Of a stretch of DNA of 39,339 nt, positions 8,701 through 16,910 are shown one piece after another (within the stretch, counting starts at the first letter, position 1; every line of letters begins with the position of its first letter). Below the pieces are notes generated by a model. That model was not told where the DNA came from and ran no database searches. It saw only the letters and a list, made by a program, of their open reading frames with translations. The translations under genes were made by a program, and so were the position numbers. The stretch comes from Ignavibacteriaceae bacterium (GTDB lineage: Bacteria; Bacteroidota; Ignavibacteria; Ignavibacteriales; Ignavibacteriaceae): contig JACAFA010000174.1 of the NCBI GenBank assembly GCA_013388525.1, positions 1 to 39,339 on the forward strand, read 5' to 3'.

Positions 8701-11700
8701 TGTTTTAGATTATGTTTTTCTTCCCGATACTCCCGGTACTTACAACGGAGTTCCCGACCTGCAGCAGAAACAGAATAACTGGGGTGGTATGCAGAGATTA
8801 CTTTCGTCAACTGCAAACAACCTTGTAGAACAAAATATCGAATACGTTGAATTCTGGATGCAAATTAAAAACGCTCCAGCAGGTGCGACATTAAATTTAG
8901 ATTTAGGTGTTATCAGTGAAGATGTGATTCCAAATAATCAGCTCGATACCGAAGATAAAAATTTAAATGATGCTATTGATGAAGGAGAGGATACCGGCAT
9001 AGACGGAAGATTCGATGATGCGGAAAAAACATTTTATCCGAGTACAAAATCGGATCCGGCCGGAGATAATTTTACATTTTCAGGAGAAGTGCTATCGGTT
9101 TTTGACTATTTCAATATCAATGGAACACAGGGAAATGCTGTACTTACTGACGTAGGTTTGCTGCCGGATACTGAAGACTTAAACAGAAACGGAACGGTTG
9201 ACCTTGCTAATAACTATTATCGTTATACTATTCCGTTAACTACTGATACAGCCTCAAATCCTTTTATTGCCGGCGGTGGTTTTACAAGTTCAAACTGGTT
9301 TTTATATCGCATACCTCTCAAAGATACTTCAGCTGTTATTGGCAGTCCTAGTTTTTCAAACGTTGAAACTATCAGGCTGTATGTGCAGGGTGTTGACTCT
9401 TTGGTTTGGGTGAGAATTACAGAATTTAATCTTGTTGGAAATCAGTGGCAGAAGCTGGTAGTTAATGATAGTGTGCTTACAGTATCAGTTGTAAGTTATG
9501 AAGAGAATCAAAGATATACCAGCCCTCCGGGTGTATTCAGAGAAAGAGACAGAACAAGACCTGATGAAGAAATTTATAACAACGAACAATCGCTCAGCCT
9601 TGTATATAATAATTTACCCGAAGGTGAGTCAAGAGAAGCAGTAAAATATCTTTTCCGTCCGCTTGATGTTTTCAGTTATACACAGATGAAATTGTTTATT
9701 CACGGCGATACTGATAAAGAACCTGGATCTTTATCTTATACCGATCCTCTATCAGGGAAATATTCGGCAGAAGCTTTTTTCAGATTTGGTACAGACACTG
9801 CAAACTATTATGAATATCGTCAGCCGGTTGATACTGGTTGGACTAGCATTTCAATAAAATTTAGTGATCTTACTGCAATCAAAGTTGCAGCAGCAGTTGC
9901 AGATTCCACTGGCAGAATTATAATTCCTGTTCCTGGTTTAACAGGTCACTTTTATGTTGTGAAAGGTAATCCGACTCTCACATCTATTAAATTTCTTTCA
10001 GTTGGAGTTTATAATTTAGATGATCCGACTTTTAATTCAGGACCTCTCTCGGGCGAAGTGTGGGTCAACGAATTAAGAGTAGTTGGTGCAGATGATACTC
10101 CCGGGCAGGCTTTCACGTTTAATACTTCATTAAAATTTGCAGACCTGATGACTGTTAATTTCAATATGAGCAAGTCAGATCCCTACTTTCACAGGCTTTC
10201 GGAACGTTTTGGTTCAAGGGTGGAGAACCAGAACTGGGCATTTTCAACTGATCTCGATATTTTGAAAATTTTTCCTTTCAATATGAAAGAAAGCAATCTG
10301 AAATTAAATTACTCGCATACAGAGTCTCTTGGTAAACCGCTTTATATTCCCGGCACAGATATTAATGTTGAAGAAGCAGCAAAACAATATGAAAACATTG
10401 AACCCGATTCAACAGGCTATAAAAAAACTCCGGAAGATCTTTATCTTGAAACTCAAACACTCAATGTTACAAATTCAATTTCTTCTTCTAATATAAAATT
10501 AAAAATTCCAACGGATGTATGGTTTGTAAGAGATACATGGAATGCTTTAAGCTTTGGCTTCAATTATAATAATAGATTTAACAGAAGCCCAACGGTGCTT
10601 GAAGCAAATAGCTGGTTATGGAATGCAACGGCAAATTACGGCTTCAACTTTAGTCCTGATCTGTATATTAAATTATCTGACTTGCCGATTGTTGGAATTG
10701 TCTTCTCGATATTTAAAGATTATAAAGATCTGAAAATATATTTCGCACCGCAGAACTTTTCCGCCAACCTGACAGCAAACAGAAACAGGAACAGCAGTCA
10801 GACGAGACCAAGACCGGGAATACCAACCAGTCCAATTGTTTCGCAGGATTTTAATACTGGAAGAGGTTTCAGCTTCAACTGGAAATTAACCGAAGGAGGA
10901 TTAATTAATCTATCTGTTAATTACAATGTTAATATGAATTCCTCTCTTGCTGATATTTTAGTGGATTCACTGGGTAATGAAAGAACTGAAGGAGAAATAT
11001 GGGATGATATTGTTGGCGGAGTTGGTTTTGGAAAAGATTATCGTTATCAACAATCGTTTGATGTGCGAACTTCACCAAAACTTCCATCACTCTGGGATAT
11101 TAACCGTTATTTTACTATCACCGCAGGTTATTCAGTTGGATATCGGTGGGATTTTGATTTACGGCAGCCGGAGATTGGAAGAAGTGCCGGTAACAATCAA
11201 AAATTTACAGCCGGCATGATTCTTCGCTGGAAATCTCTCACAGAACCATTATTCGGTAAAGGTGAACCAGAAAGTAATACAACTAAAAAGAAAGATATAG
11301 AGGAAATAAAAGATACAACAGTCGCGGTAGTTTCAGATAAACCATCATCACTAAGCAGAGCTTTCCAGTTTCTGGTTTCAACAATCAAGTATGTCTTTTT
11401 TGACTGGGATAATTTTACAACAAACTATTCTCACGACTATAGTGTTTCAAAGTCTGGCATTAGAGGAACAGGAACAGGTTTTTATAATTTTTGGGGTATA
11501 ACTCAGGATGATGCAAACGGACCATCACGCGCTTTTCAACTCGGTTTTAGCAGTGATGTAGGACCAAGAGCATTTTCACCAGTTTCCAACACAAGCCTGA
11601 GTGATTTGTTCACTGAAAAAAATAATATTGACTTTAAAACTGCCAGACCATTATGGGAAGGAGCAAAAATTGATATTAACTGGAACGTGAACTGGTCGGA

Positions 11701-12607
11701 GAATAAAAATGTTACTCTCAATGCAGACCAGTTTGGTAATATTACAATTACAAACACAACTGCTACCGGAAGTTTGACCAGGTCATTTCTTTCTTTACCA
11801 CCTAGCCTGCCTTTAGTTGAGTCAGGAATTCAGAAAGTTTATTCTTTATATAATCCGAATGCAGAGAACCCGAGAAAAAGTTTATCGGATGCTTTTGTGG
11901 AAGGATTTGAAACCTTTCCTATACTTTCGAACTTACCGGTTTTCAGTGATGTAACAGAATACATTCCGAGAGCAAACTGGAGAATAACATGGGATGGATT
12001 AGAAAAAATACTTTTCTTTAAATCTCTTGCTCAGCGGATTTCACTTGATCACGCTTACAGTTCTTCATACACAGAAGGATGGAAATTGACTAGTGAAGGA
12101 AATCAGGAAATTCAAACGCAGAGAGTTGAATACGGTTTTACTCCATTTGCAGGATTGAATATAACCTTTGGTCAGGTTTGGGGCGGTAATCTTAACGGAA
12201 GTATTAAGTTCTCTTCACGAACAACATACGATCTAAGTGCGAGCACACCAAATATTAATGAAACATTATCAAGAGATATTGGTTTTACGGCAAGCTTCTC
12301 TAAAGCCGGTTTCGATGTTCCGCTGTTTGGTGTTTCACTTAAAAATGATGTTGAATTTCTTATATCGTACACAAGCACAAAAAATTCAGTTGTTCGTTAC
12401 GAAATGAATAATTTTACTGAAGAGGGAATACCTCAGGATGGAACTACAAGAACCACAATTGAACCGAGAATAAAGTATACTATAAGTTCTAAAGTATCTT
12501 TATCAATTTTCTATAAACGATCTTCAGTTGAACCGGAAGGAGCAGCAAGAATACCTCCTACAACAACAAATGAAGCCGGTCTGGATGTAAACATTGTGAT
12601 ACAGTAA
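5744..12607 (+). CDS. sprA: SprA, outer-membrane channel of the type IX secretion system
   Basis: SprA (Sov in Porphyromonas) is the giant outer-membrane beta-barrel through which T9SS cargo leaves the cell. The frame codes for about 2287 residues, close to the ~2400 of known SprA. SprA_N-type regions are seen around residue 223 (IDDYVQLKLALKERE), 279 (GEPKISLKIGGSVQIHGAWR) and 327 (IGDKLNINADWNTER), and a further conserved block near 910 (YIDDFEGAKRIIPIG). The second half is alternating amphipathic strands ending in LDVNIVIQ. The frame opens after a TGA at 5720-5722 with no ATG or GTG. The first TTG (5801) would start inside the hydrophobic signal core, whereas starting at ATC 5744 gives a basic segment (KHRVLNLAKE) plus hydrophobic core (LFALVIFFAG), a normal signal peptide, with AAAGGA in front. 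The start is inferred; 5801 is the conservative alternative. porX follows 84 bases downstream. Confidence 0.93.
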   Translation: MKHRVLNLAKEILRISLFALVIFFAGINLGFHSPEKPQLNQSMWFDAVFKTLHSDYYQNLLHEKDEEQEPSLVLTKKENQLTSLNLMQYLLPPKAPNELEFDFEIPDSDSGETKKEEEENIELDPTLNFKDSTEILADSLLAKEDTVKIDWRTLDSTARLEHFRFQREDKPYVEVSEKKQSKFFAQPTSNYKQRTVKIDSAGQFVEVREKVGTHEPKLLLRMPIDDYVQLKLALKEREDWEKIAYAYELKSGTVGLGELITSFTDFEIPLPSVGVLSIFGEPKISLKIGGSVQIHGAWRSETTEGVTANRLGNTRNEPDFKQQVQINVSGTIGDKLNINADWNTERTFEYENQLKIKYTGYEDEIIQSIEAGNVSMQTPSLIGGAEALFGVKALFKMGPFKLTALASQKKGETKEVSVSGGTTSQDYQVRAYDYSENHYFVDKIYADRNLKLFENYYSKIPSQFDPEYNVNEIEVWKSINQIVADQSKIRYANCFIDLAPISPGGSYPDSLKQPLENPRAGREETGRFLKLEEGTDYVLHPETGYISFKTTLNETDIIGVAFKQGPGSVRTYGQFLNTVTQTDTLIVLKLVKPKNLQPTYTEAWSLRLKNIYPTGARNVKQEGFEFKIKYEVVGQEPSEELPTANGNVRLIQAFGFDQQGSGGSPNPDNIFDWRPGLTIFPETGEIIFPTLEPFGRDIPPDLSDKKYQSIYDTTKTYARQDKAADKWVFTGKNTGTSSATYQLGFNIVENSVKVRLNGRELREGTDYTVDYNIGQLTIRNEAALVPGADLKISYEQNDLFQLASKTLLGARGIYDFSDKTSLGFTIMNLNQETLSDKVRIGEEPLSNTIYGVDFKTSADLPFLTNTLDFLISTREMSSFTFNGEYAYMSPDPNTKKSTIAEDNGESIAYIDDFEGAKRIIPIGVNYTGWKDLSVPEGLNIIGGLSRQQRMTFKAKSIWFTVTPSDVVVDSIYGGRKQVARSDQQITVLDYVFLPDTPGTYNGVPDLQQKQNNWGGMQRLLSSTANNLVEQNIEYVEFWMQIKNAPAGATLNLDLGVISEDVIPNNQLDTEDKNLNDAIDEGEDTGIDGRFDDAEKTFYPSTKSDPAGDNFTFSGEVLSVFDYFNINGTQGNAVLTDVGLLPDTEDLNRNGTVDLANNYYRYTIPLTTDTASNPFIAGGGFTSSNWFLYRIPLKDTSAVIGSPSFSNVETIRLYVQGVDSLVWVRITEFNLVGNQWQKLVVNDSVLTVSVVSYEENQRYTSPPGVFRERDRTRPDEEIYNNEQSLSLVYNNLPEGESREAVKYLFRPLDVFSYTQMKLFIHGDTDKEPGSLSYTDPLSGKYSAEAFFRFGTDTANYYEYRQPVDTGWTSISIKFSDLTAIKVAAAVADSTGRIIIPVPGLTGHFYVVKGNPTLTSIKFLSVGVYNLDDPTFNSGPLSGEVWVNELRVVGADDTPGQAFTFNTSLKFADLMTVNFNMSKSDPYFHRLSERFGSRVENQNWAFSTDLDILKIFPFNMKESNLKLNYSHTESLGKPLYIPGTDINVEEAAKQYENIEPDSTGYKKTPEDLYLETQTLNVTNSISSSNIKLKIPTDVWFVRDTWNALSFGFNYNNRFNRSPTVLEANSWLWNATANYGFNFSPDLYIKLSDLPIVGIVFSIFKDYKDLKIYFAPQNFSANLTANRNRNSSQTRPRPGIPTSPIVSQDFNTGRGFSFNWKLTEGGLINLSVNYNVNMNSSLADILVDSLGNERTEGEIWDDIVGGVGFGKDYRYQQSFDVRTSPKLPSLWDINRYFTITAGYSVGYRWDFDLRQPEIGRSAGNNQKFTAGMILRWKSLTEPLFGKGEPESNTTKKKDIEEIKDTTVAVVSDKPSSLSRAFQFLVSTIKYVFFDWDNFTTNYSHDYSVSKSGIRGTGTGFYNFWGITQDDANGPSRAFQLGFSSDVGPRAFSPVSNTSLSDLFTEKNNIDFKTARPLWEGAKIDINWNVNWSENKNVTLNADQFGNITITNTTATGSLTRSFLSLPPSLPLVESGIQKVYSLYNPNAENPRKSLSDAFVEGFETFPILSNLPVFSDVTEYIPRANWRITWDGLEKILFFKSLAQRISLDHAYSSSYTEGWKLTSEGNQEIQTQRVEYGFTPFAGLNITFGQVWGGNLNGSIKFSSRTTYDLSASTPNINETLSRDIGFTASFSKAGFDVPLFGVSLKNDVEFLISYTSTKNSVVRYEMNNFTEEGIPQDGTTRTTIEPRIKYTISSKVSLSIFYKRSSVEPEGAARIPPTTTNEAGLDVNIVIQ

Positions 12608-12691
12608 TTACTAAATATCATTTATCACATCTTTTTAATAACTTTCAAAAGAGAAAAACTAAATTGCTTTGTATAAAGAAAAGAGAAACTA

Positions 12692-14260
12692 ATGGATAAA
12701 AAGAAACTCCTGTGGGTTGATGACGAAATTGATTTATTAAGATCGCACATAATATTTCTTTCCGAGAAAGGATATGAAGTTGATACAGCAATGAACGGTT
12801 CGGATGCAATTGAAGCTGTTAAAGAAAAAAACTACGATCTTATTTTTCTTGATGAAATGATGGCAGGAATGGGCGGGCTTGAAACGCTTTCGCAAATAAA
12901 AGAAATAAATCAAAACATTCCTGTGGTAATGATAACAAAAAGTGAAGAAGAAAGTCTGATGAATGATGCGATCGGTGGTAGGATTTCAGATTATCTTACC
13001 AAACCTGTTAATCCAAGCCAGGTTCTTCTTGTATGTAAAAAAATTCTTGAAGGCAAAAGAATTTCCGGGCAATACGCTGCAAAGGATTACCTTCAGGATT
13101 TTAACCAGATATCACAAGCAATGTTAAGCAATCCAGATTTTGCTGAATGGATTGATATTTATCTGAAACTGGTTAACTGGGAGGTTGAGCTGGATGTTCA
13201 TCCTGAAATTGGTCTACAGCAGACTCTGAATGATCAAAAGAGGGAAGCGAACAAAGAATTTTCCAGGTTCGTAGAAAAAAATTACAGACAATGGATTAAT
13301 TCTATGGGAAGCATTGATGCTCCAACTTTAACTCCGGAAATAACAGAAAGATATGTTCTCAATCATTTAAAGAATGAAAGCATCAGTGTTTTCTATTTTG
13401 TCCTTGATTGTTTGCGTATGGATCAATGGCTTGTGATGGAAAAGCATTTGCGAGATTTATTTAAGATAGAAAAAGATTATTACTACGCTATTCTTCCTAC
13501 CTCAACTCCGTATGCACGAAATTCTTTATTCAGCGGATTGTTTCCTTCAGAAATAGAAAAATACTATCCCGATCTCTGGAAAGGTAAAGATGACGATGAA
13601 AACAGTATGAACAAATATGAAAAAGAATTACTTCAGCTTTTAATAAACAGGAAGAGAATTAATCTCAGAAATGATTTAAAGTATTTAAAAATAATTGATC
13701 CTGAAGTCGGGCGGAATTTTGAACAGAACATAATGTCCTACAAGAACAGTCATTTTACTGCTGTAGTTGTTAACTTTCTTGATATGATTGCACACGGAAG
13801 ATCCGATTCAGATATTCTGAAAGAAATTGCACCTGATGAACCGGCATATCGTTCGTTAACAAATAGCTGGTTTACGCATTCTTCTCTGTTAGGTACATTA
13901 AGAGCGATTGCAAAAATGGATAAAGTAAAAATTATAATTACAACTGATCACGGAAGTATTCGTTGTTTGCGCGGTGCAAAAGTACTTGGCGATAGAGAAG
14001 CTTCCACTAATCTTAGGTTTAAGTACGGAAGAAATCTTAAAGTTGATGATAAGCACGCTGTTTACATTAAAAATGCTGATGAGTATAAATTACCCAAACG
14101 TGGAGTTACAATAAACTATATCATTGCAAAAGAAGATTATTATTTTGTTTATCCAACTGATTATCATAAATATCTTAGCCACTACAAAGATACATTTCAG
14201 CATGGTGGTATATCACTTGAAGAAATGATATTGCCAGTAATTACTATGGAGCCGAAATAG
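12692..14260 (+). CDS. porX: PorX: response regulator with PglZ/alkaline-phosphatase-like effector domain
   Basis: PorX regulates T9SS function and synthesis; in Porphyromonas it is phosphorylated by the kinase PorY. Residues 5-120 form a receiver domain with the acidic pair Asp10/Asp11, phospho-acceptor Asp54 (DLIFLDEMM), Thr82 and Lys104 (LTKP). A helical linker (125-225) leads to a PglZ/alkaline phosphatase superfamily domain (230-522) with candidate metal-site residues Asp239 (FVLDCLRMDQW), Thr270-272 region (LPTSTPYARN), Asp364/His368 (FLDMIAHGR), Asp419/His420 (TTDHGS) and His504 (FQHGG). The length matches the family (~520). The domain hydrolyses oligonucleotides in characterised PorX; whether it does so here is inferred. 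No porY-like kinase is adjacent. It sits directly after sprA and heads a tight six-gene run; tsaE starts one base after its stop. Confidence 0.95.
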   Translation: MDKKKLLWVDDEIDLLRSHIIFLSEKGYEVDTAMNGSDAIEAVKEKNYDLIFLDEMMAGMGGLETLSQIKEINQNIPVVMITKSEEESLMNDAIGGRISDYLTKPVNPSQVLLVCKKILEGKRISGQYAAKDYLQDFNQISQAMLSNPDFAEWIDIYLKLVNWEVELDVHPEIGLQQTLNDQKREANKEFSRFVEKNYRQWINSMGSIDAPTLTPEITERYVLNHLKNESISVFYFVLDCLRMDQWLVMEKHLRDLFKIEKDYYYAILPTSTPYARNSLFSGLFPSEIEKYYPDLWKGKDDDENSMNKYEKELLQLLINRKRINLRNDLKYLKIIDPEVGRNFEQNIMSYKNSHFTAVVVNFLDMIAHGRSDSDILKEIAPDEPAYRSLTNSWFTHSSLLGTLRAIAKMDKVKIIITTDHGSIRCLRGAKVLGDREASTNLRFKYGRNLKVDDKHAVYIKNADEYKLPKRGVTINYIIAKEDYYFVYPTDYHKYLSHYKDTFQHGGISLEEMILPVITMEPK

Positions 14261-14261
14261 T

Positions 14262-14693
14262 TTGATCAGGTATCCGTCAACAATAAAAACCAATAGTGAA
14301 TCTGAATCAGCAGCACTTGCTTCTGATTTTATGATAACCTGTAAAAAGGGTGATAGAATAGTGCTCAACGGAGATCTTGGTTCCGGAAAAACTTTTTTCA
14401 TTAAAGCAGCACTTTCTTCAATTGGAATCAGTAATGTTAACAGTCCCTCTTTTGCAATTGTGAATGAATATCAAAACGATTTTCACATCTGTCATCTTGA
14501 TTTTTACAGAATAAAAAAAGCTTCTGAATTAATAGAAATTGGCTGGCAGGATTATCTAAATAATGATGACTCAATAATTTTTATTGAATGGGGAAACAGA
14601 TTTCCCTCATTACTTCCAAAAGAACGATTTGAAATAAATATTGAGTTGCTTAATGGGACTCAAAGGGAATTCAGGTTTGAAAAATACTGCTGA
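14262..14693 (+). CDS. tsaE: TsaE, ATPase of the tRNA t6A37 threonylcarbamoylation complex
   Basis: TsaE is the small P-loop ATPase that drives turnover of the TsaB-TsaD complex, which adds threonylcarbamoyl to A37 of ANN-decoding tRNAs. The Walker A is GDLGSGKT (residues 37-44). The conserved NSPSFAIVNEY (about 60-70), HLDFYRI (about 78-84) and FIEWGNRFPSLLP (about 107-119) are all present, and 143 residues is the usual size. The start is a TTG one base after the porX stop, with GGAG inside the end of porX about 9 bases upstream, so translation is probably coupled. No ATG is available nearby. It overlaps tsaB at its 3' end. Confidence 0.94.
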   Translation: MIRYPSTIKTNSESESAALASDFMITCKKGDRIVLNGDLGSGKTFFIKAALSSIGISNVNSPSFAIVNEYQNDFHICHLDFYRIKKASELIEIGWQDYLNNDDSIIFIEWGNRFPSLLPKERFEINIELLNGTQREFRFEKYC

Positions 14694-15348
14694 TACCAAA
14701 CCAATTCTTGCATTTGAAACGTCTGAGAATATCTGTGGCGTTTGCATTTACTTCTCGGATGATAAATATTTTTCATCATCCGTAAATCTGAAACACGCTC
14801 ATTCAGAAAAAATATTTGAATTAACCGATTTCCTTTTTAAAACTACACGTATCAAGCCCGCCGATCTGGATGCAATTGCAGTTTCGGAAGGACCCGGCTC
14901 TTTTACCGGTTTGCGTATTGGATTTTCTGCGGCTAAAGGTATTGCTTACGGTGCACAGCTTCCAATAATTCCTGTTCCAACCTATGAAGCACTTGCATTT
15001 CAGCTTGCATCAATTCTTAAAGATGGTGATGAGTTTATTATATCAAACAAATTAAATAAAGAAGAAGTCTTTTTTAGCAGGTTTCAAATTAGGGGCAATA
15101 ATTATATATTTGCAGAGGATTTAACAATTTTGAGAAAAGAGCTTTTCTTGCAGAAATCCAGAGGCTTAAAGATTTTTGGAAATTCTGCTGAAATTTCCGG
15201 GAGTCAAATTTTATATCCATCTGTTCCTGATTCGCTTTTTATAGCAAGATGGGCTATGAAATTTGGGTATTCCAGGAAAACTTTTAACTATGACTTTTCA
15301 GAACCAAATTATTTAAAAGATTTTATTGTAAAGGAGAATATTAAATGA
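14677..15348 (+). CDS. tsaB: TsaB, scaffold subunit of the tRNA t6A synthesis complex
   Basis: TsaB is an inactive ASKHA-fold paralogue of TsaD that bridges TsaD and TsaE. Family signatures are ILAFETSENICGV near the N terminus, the HSEKIF segment, and SEGPGSFTGLRIGFSAAKG. The frame is open from 14641 and three starts are possible: 14641 (TTG), 14653 (ATG) and 14677 (TTG). I chose 14677 because AAAGGGA (14662-14668) lies 8 bases upstream and the protein then begins close to the first conserved strand; it is 223 residues and overlaps tsaE by 17 bases. The ATG at 14653 is the main alternative. Its stop overlaps the next gene's start (ATGA). TsaD is not in the window. Confidence 0.93.
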   Translation: MKNTADTKPILAFETSENICGVCIYFSDDKYFSSSVNLKHAHSEKIFELTDFLFKTTRIKPADLDAIAVSEGPGSFTGLRIGFSAAKGIAYGAQLPIIPVPTYEALAFQLASILKDGDEFIISNKLNKEEVFFSRFQIRGNNYIFAEDLTILRKELFLQKSRGLKIFGNSAEISGSQILYPSVPDSLFIARWAMKFGYSRKTFNYDFSEPNYLKDFIVKENIK

Positions 15349-16064
15349 TTAAGAACGTTCTATTTGGTTTCATTTTCTTTTCTTCACTTGTTTTCGGACA
15401 ATTATTTCAACCCAAGTTAGTCCTTCAGCAAAATAGTTTTGATTTCGGTGATATAAAACAGGGCGAAACCGTCTCTCATACATTTGTACTGACTAATAGT
15501 GGTGGTGATCTGTTAAAGATTTCGGATGTTAAAGCTTCGTGCGGTTGTACTGCTGCAGCTCCTGAAAAAAAAGAATTAGCCCCCGGCGAGTCAACAAATC
15601 TGAAAGTCTCATTTAATTCTACCGGCAGAATGGGAAAACAATCAAAGACAGTGAGAATTTATTCAAACGATCCACAAAGTCCTGAAATGGTTTTAACAAT
15701 AACCGGTAATGTAGTTTCTCCGGGCGGAAACAATAATAACACGCCTGTAATTTATTTCCCGGAAACACAGCATGATTTTGGAAAAGTTAACGAAGGTGAA
15801 AAAGTTAATTATACTTTCAGGTTCATGAATAAAGGAACATCTGAACTTATTATAAAGGATGTTAGAAGTTCTTGCGGATGTACAGCTGCACTTTTAAGCA
15901 GTGATACACTCAAACCAGGTCAGGAAGGAACAATCAAAGTTGAGTTTAACACTCAAAACCGATCCGGTAAAAATTCTAAAACAATAACCGTTCAATCAAA
16001 CGATCCAAAAGATCCGGCAAAAATATTAACTATTTATGCTGACATCGTAAAAAAAGGTAGCTGA
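15345..16064 (+). CDS. Exported protein with two tandem DUF1573 domains
   Basis: After a signal peptide (residues 1-19, FFSSLVFGQ) come two copies of the DUF1573 immunoglobulin/ASPM-SPD-2-Hydin-like fold, about 32-124 and 143-234, joined by a Gly/Asn-rich linker (GGNNNN). Each copy has the hallmark order F-x-F-G-x-(I/V), a T-F-x-(L/F)-x-N-x-G segment, SCGCTAA (Cys66/Cys68 and Cys177/Cys179), a Gly-rich G-K-x-S-K-T and SNDP. The CxC pairs may form disulfides or bind metal. DUF1573 proteins are abundant in Bacteroidota and their function is unknown. The ATG has AAGGAG (15331-15336) upstream and overlaps the tsaB stop by four bases; the stop overlaps accD by one base, placing it firmly in the operon. 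Confidence 0.9.
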   Translation: MIKNVLFGFIFFSSLVFGQLFQPKLVLQQNSFDFGDIKQGETVSHTFVLTNSGGDLLKISDVKASCGCTAAAPEKKELAPGESTNLKVSFNSTGRMGKQSKTVRIYSNDPQSPEMVLTITGNVVSPGGNNNNTPVIYFPETQHDFGKVNEGEKVNYTFRFMNKGTSELIIKDVRSSCGCTAALLSSDTLKPGQEGTIKVEFNTQNRSGKNSKTITVQSNDPKDPAKILTIYADIVKKGS

Positions 16065-16903
16065 TGCCCTGGTTTAAAAGATCAAAAGATAATATTTCTC
16101 CTGATTCACAGAAGAAAGATTTGCCTGATGGCTTGTGGGAAAAATGTCCCGGCTGCGGAGAAATAATTCATAAGAAACAGCTTGAATCAAATTTATGGAC
16201 TTGCCTGAAGTGCGATTATCATTTCCGTATCGGCAGTGAAGAATATATAAATATTATTCTTGATAAGGACAGCTTTAAAGAAATGCATAGGAAAATGCGT
16301 TCACCGGACCCGCTGAATTTTGTTGATACCAAAAAATACAAAGACAGATTAAATAATACAGTCAAAGCTCTCGGGCTTTATGAAGCTGTTCGCATTGGCA
16401 CCGGTAAGATCGATGGAAGAGAAATTTCCTTTGCCTGTATGGATTTTCAGTTTATCGGCGGAAGTATGGGTTCTGTGGTGGGTGAGAAAATTGCACGCGC
16501 TATTGATAAAGCTTTAAAGAATAAAATTCCTCTTGTTATCATCTCTGAAAGCGGCGGTGCAAGAATGATGGAAGCAGCTTTTTCACTTATGCAAATGGCA
16601 AAAACCAGCGCAAGATTAACTCGTTTGGCTGATGCAGGAATTCCGTATATATCTGTTGTAACTGATCCAACAACAGGAGGTACAACTGCAAGCTATGCTA
16701 TGCTTGGCGATATTAATATTGCCGAACCAAATGCTTTGGTAGGATTCGCAGGTCCGAGAGTGATAAAGCAAACTATTGGTAAAGATTTACCGGAAGGATT
16801 TCAACGGTCAGAGTTCCTTCTTGAAAAAGGATTTATTGATCTTATCTGTCACAGAAAAAATCTTAAGCAAACTATAAGCAACCTTCTTGAAGTAATGACC
16901 TGA
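16064..16903 (+). CDS. accD: AccD, acetyl-CoA carboxylase carboxyltransferase beta subunit
   Basis: This subunit, with AccA, transfers the carboxyl group from carboxybiotin to acetyl-CoA to make malonyl-CoA for fatty acid synthesis. The N-terminal C4 zinc ribbon is complete (Cys28, Cys31, Cys47, Cys50 in KCPGCGE and TCLKCDYHF). The crotonase-fold carboxyltransferase core follows, with FQFIGGSMGSVVGEKI, SESGGARMMEA and TDPTTGGTTASYAMLGD. Length 279 is standard. The ATG overlaps the previous stop by one base (TGATG), so the two are probably translationally coupled. AccA, AccB and AccC are not in the window, but birA, which biotinylates AccB, is nearby on the other strand. Confidence 0.97.
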   Translation: MPWFKRSKDNISPDSQKKDLPDGLWEKCPGCGEIIHKKQLESNLWTCLKCDYHFRIGSEEYINIILDKDSFKEMHRKMRSPDPLNFVDTKKYKDRLNNTVKALGLYEAVRIGTGKIDGREISFACMDFQFIGGSMGSVVGEKIARAIDKALKNKIPLVIISESGGARMMEAAFSLMQMAKTSARLTRLADAGIPYISVVTDPTTGGTTASYAMLGDINIAEPNALVGFAGPRVIKQTIGKDLPEGFQRSEFLLEKGFIDLICHRKNLKQTISNLLEVMT

Positions 16904-16905
16904 GG
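16902..16905 (+). promoter_or_regulatory. Ribosome binding site deciding the panC start
   Basis: GAGG overlaps the accD stop codon (TGA at 16901-16903) and lies 5 bases before the ATT at 16911. It supports initiation at ATT rather than at the internal ATG at 16998. Confidence 0.45.
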
Positions 16906-16910
16906 CAGAA

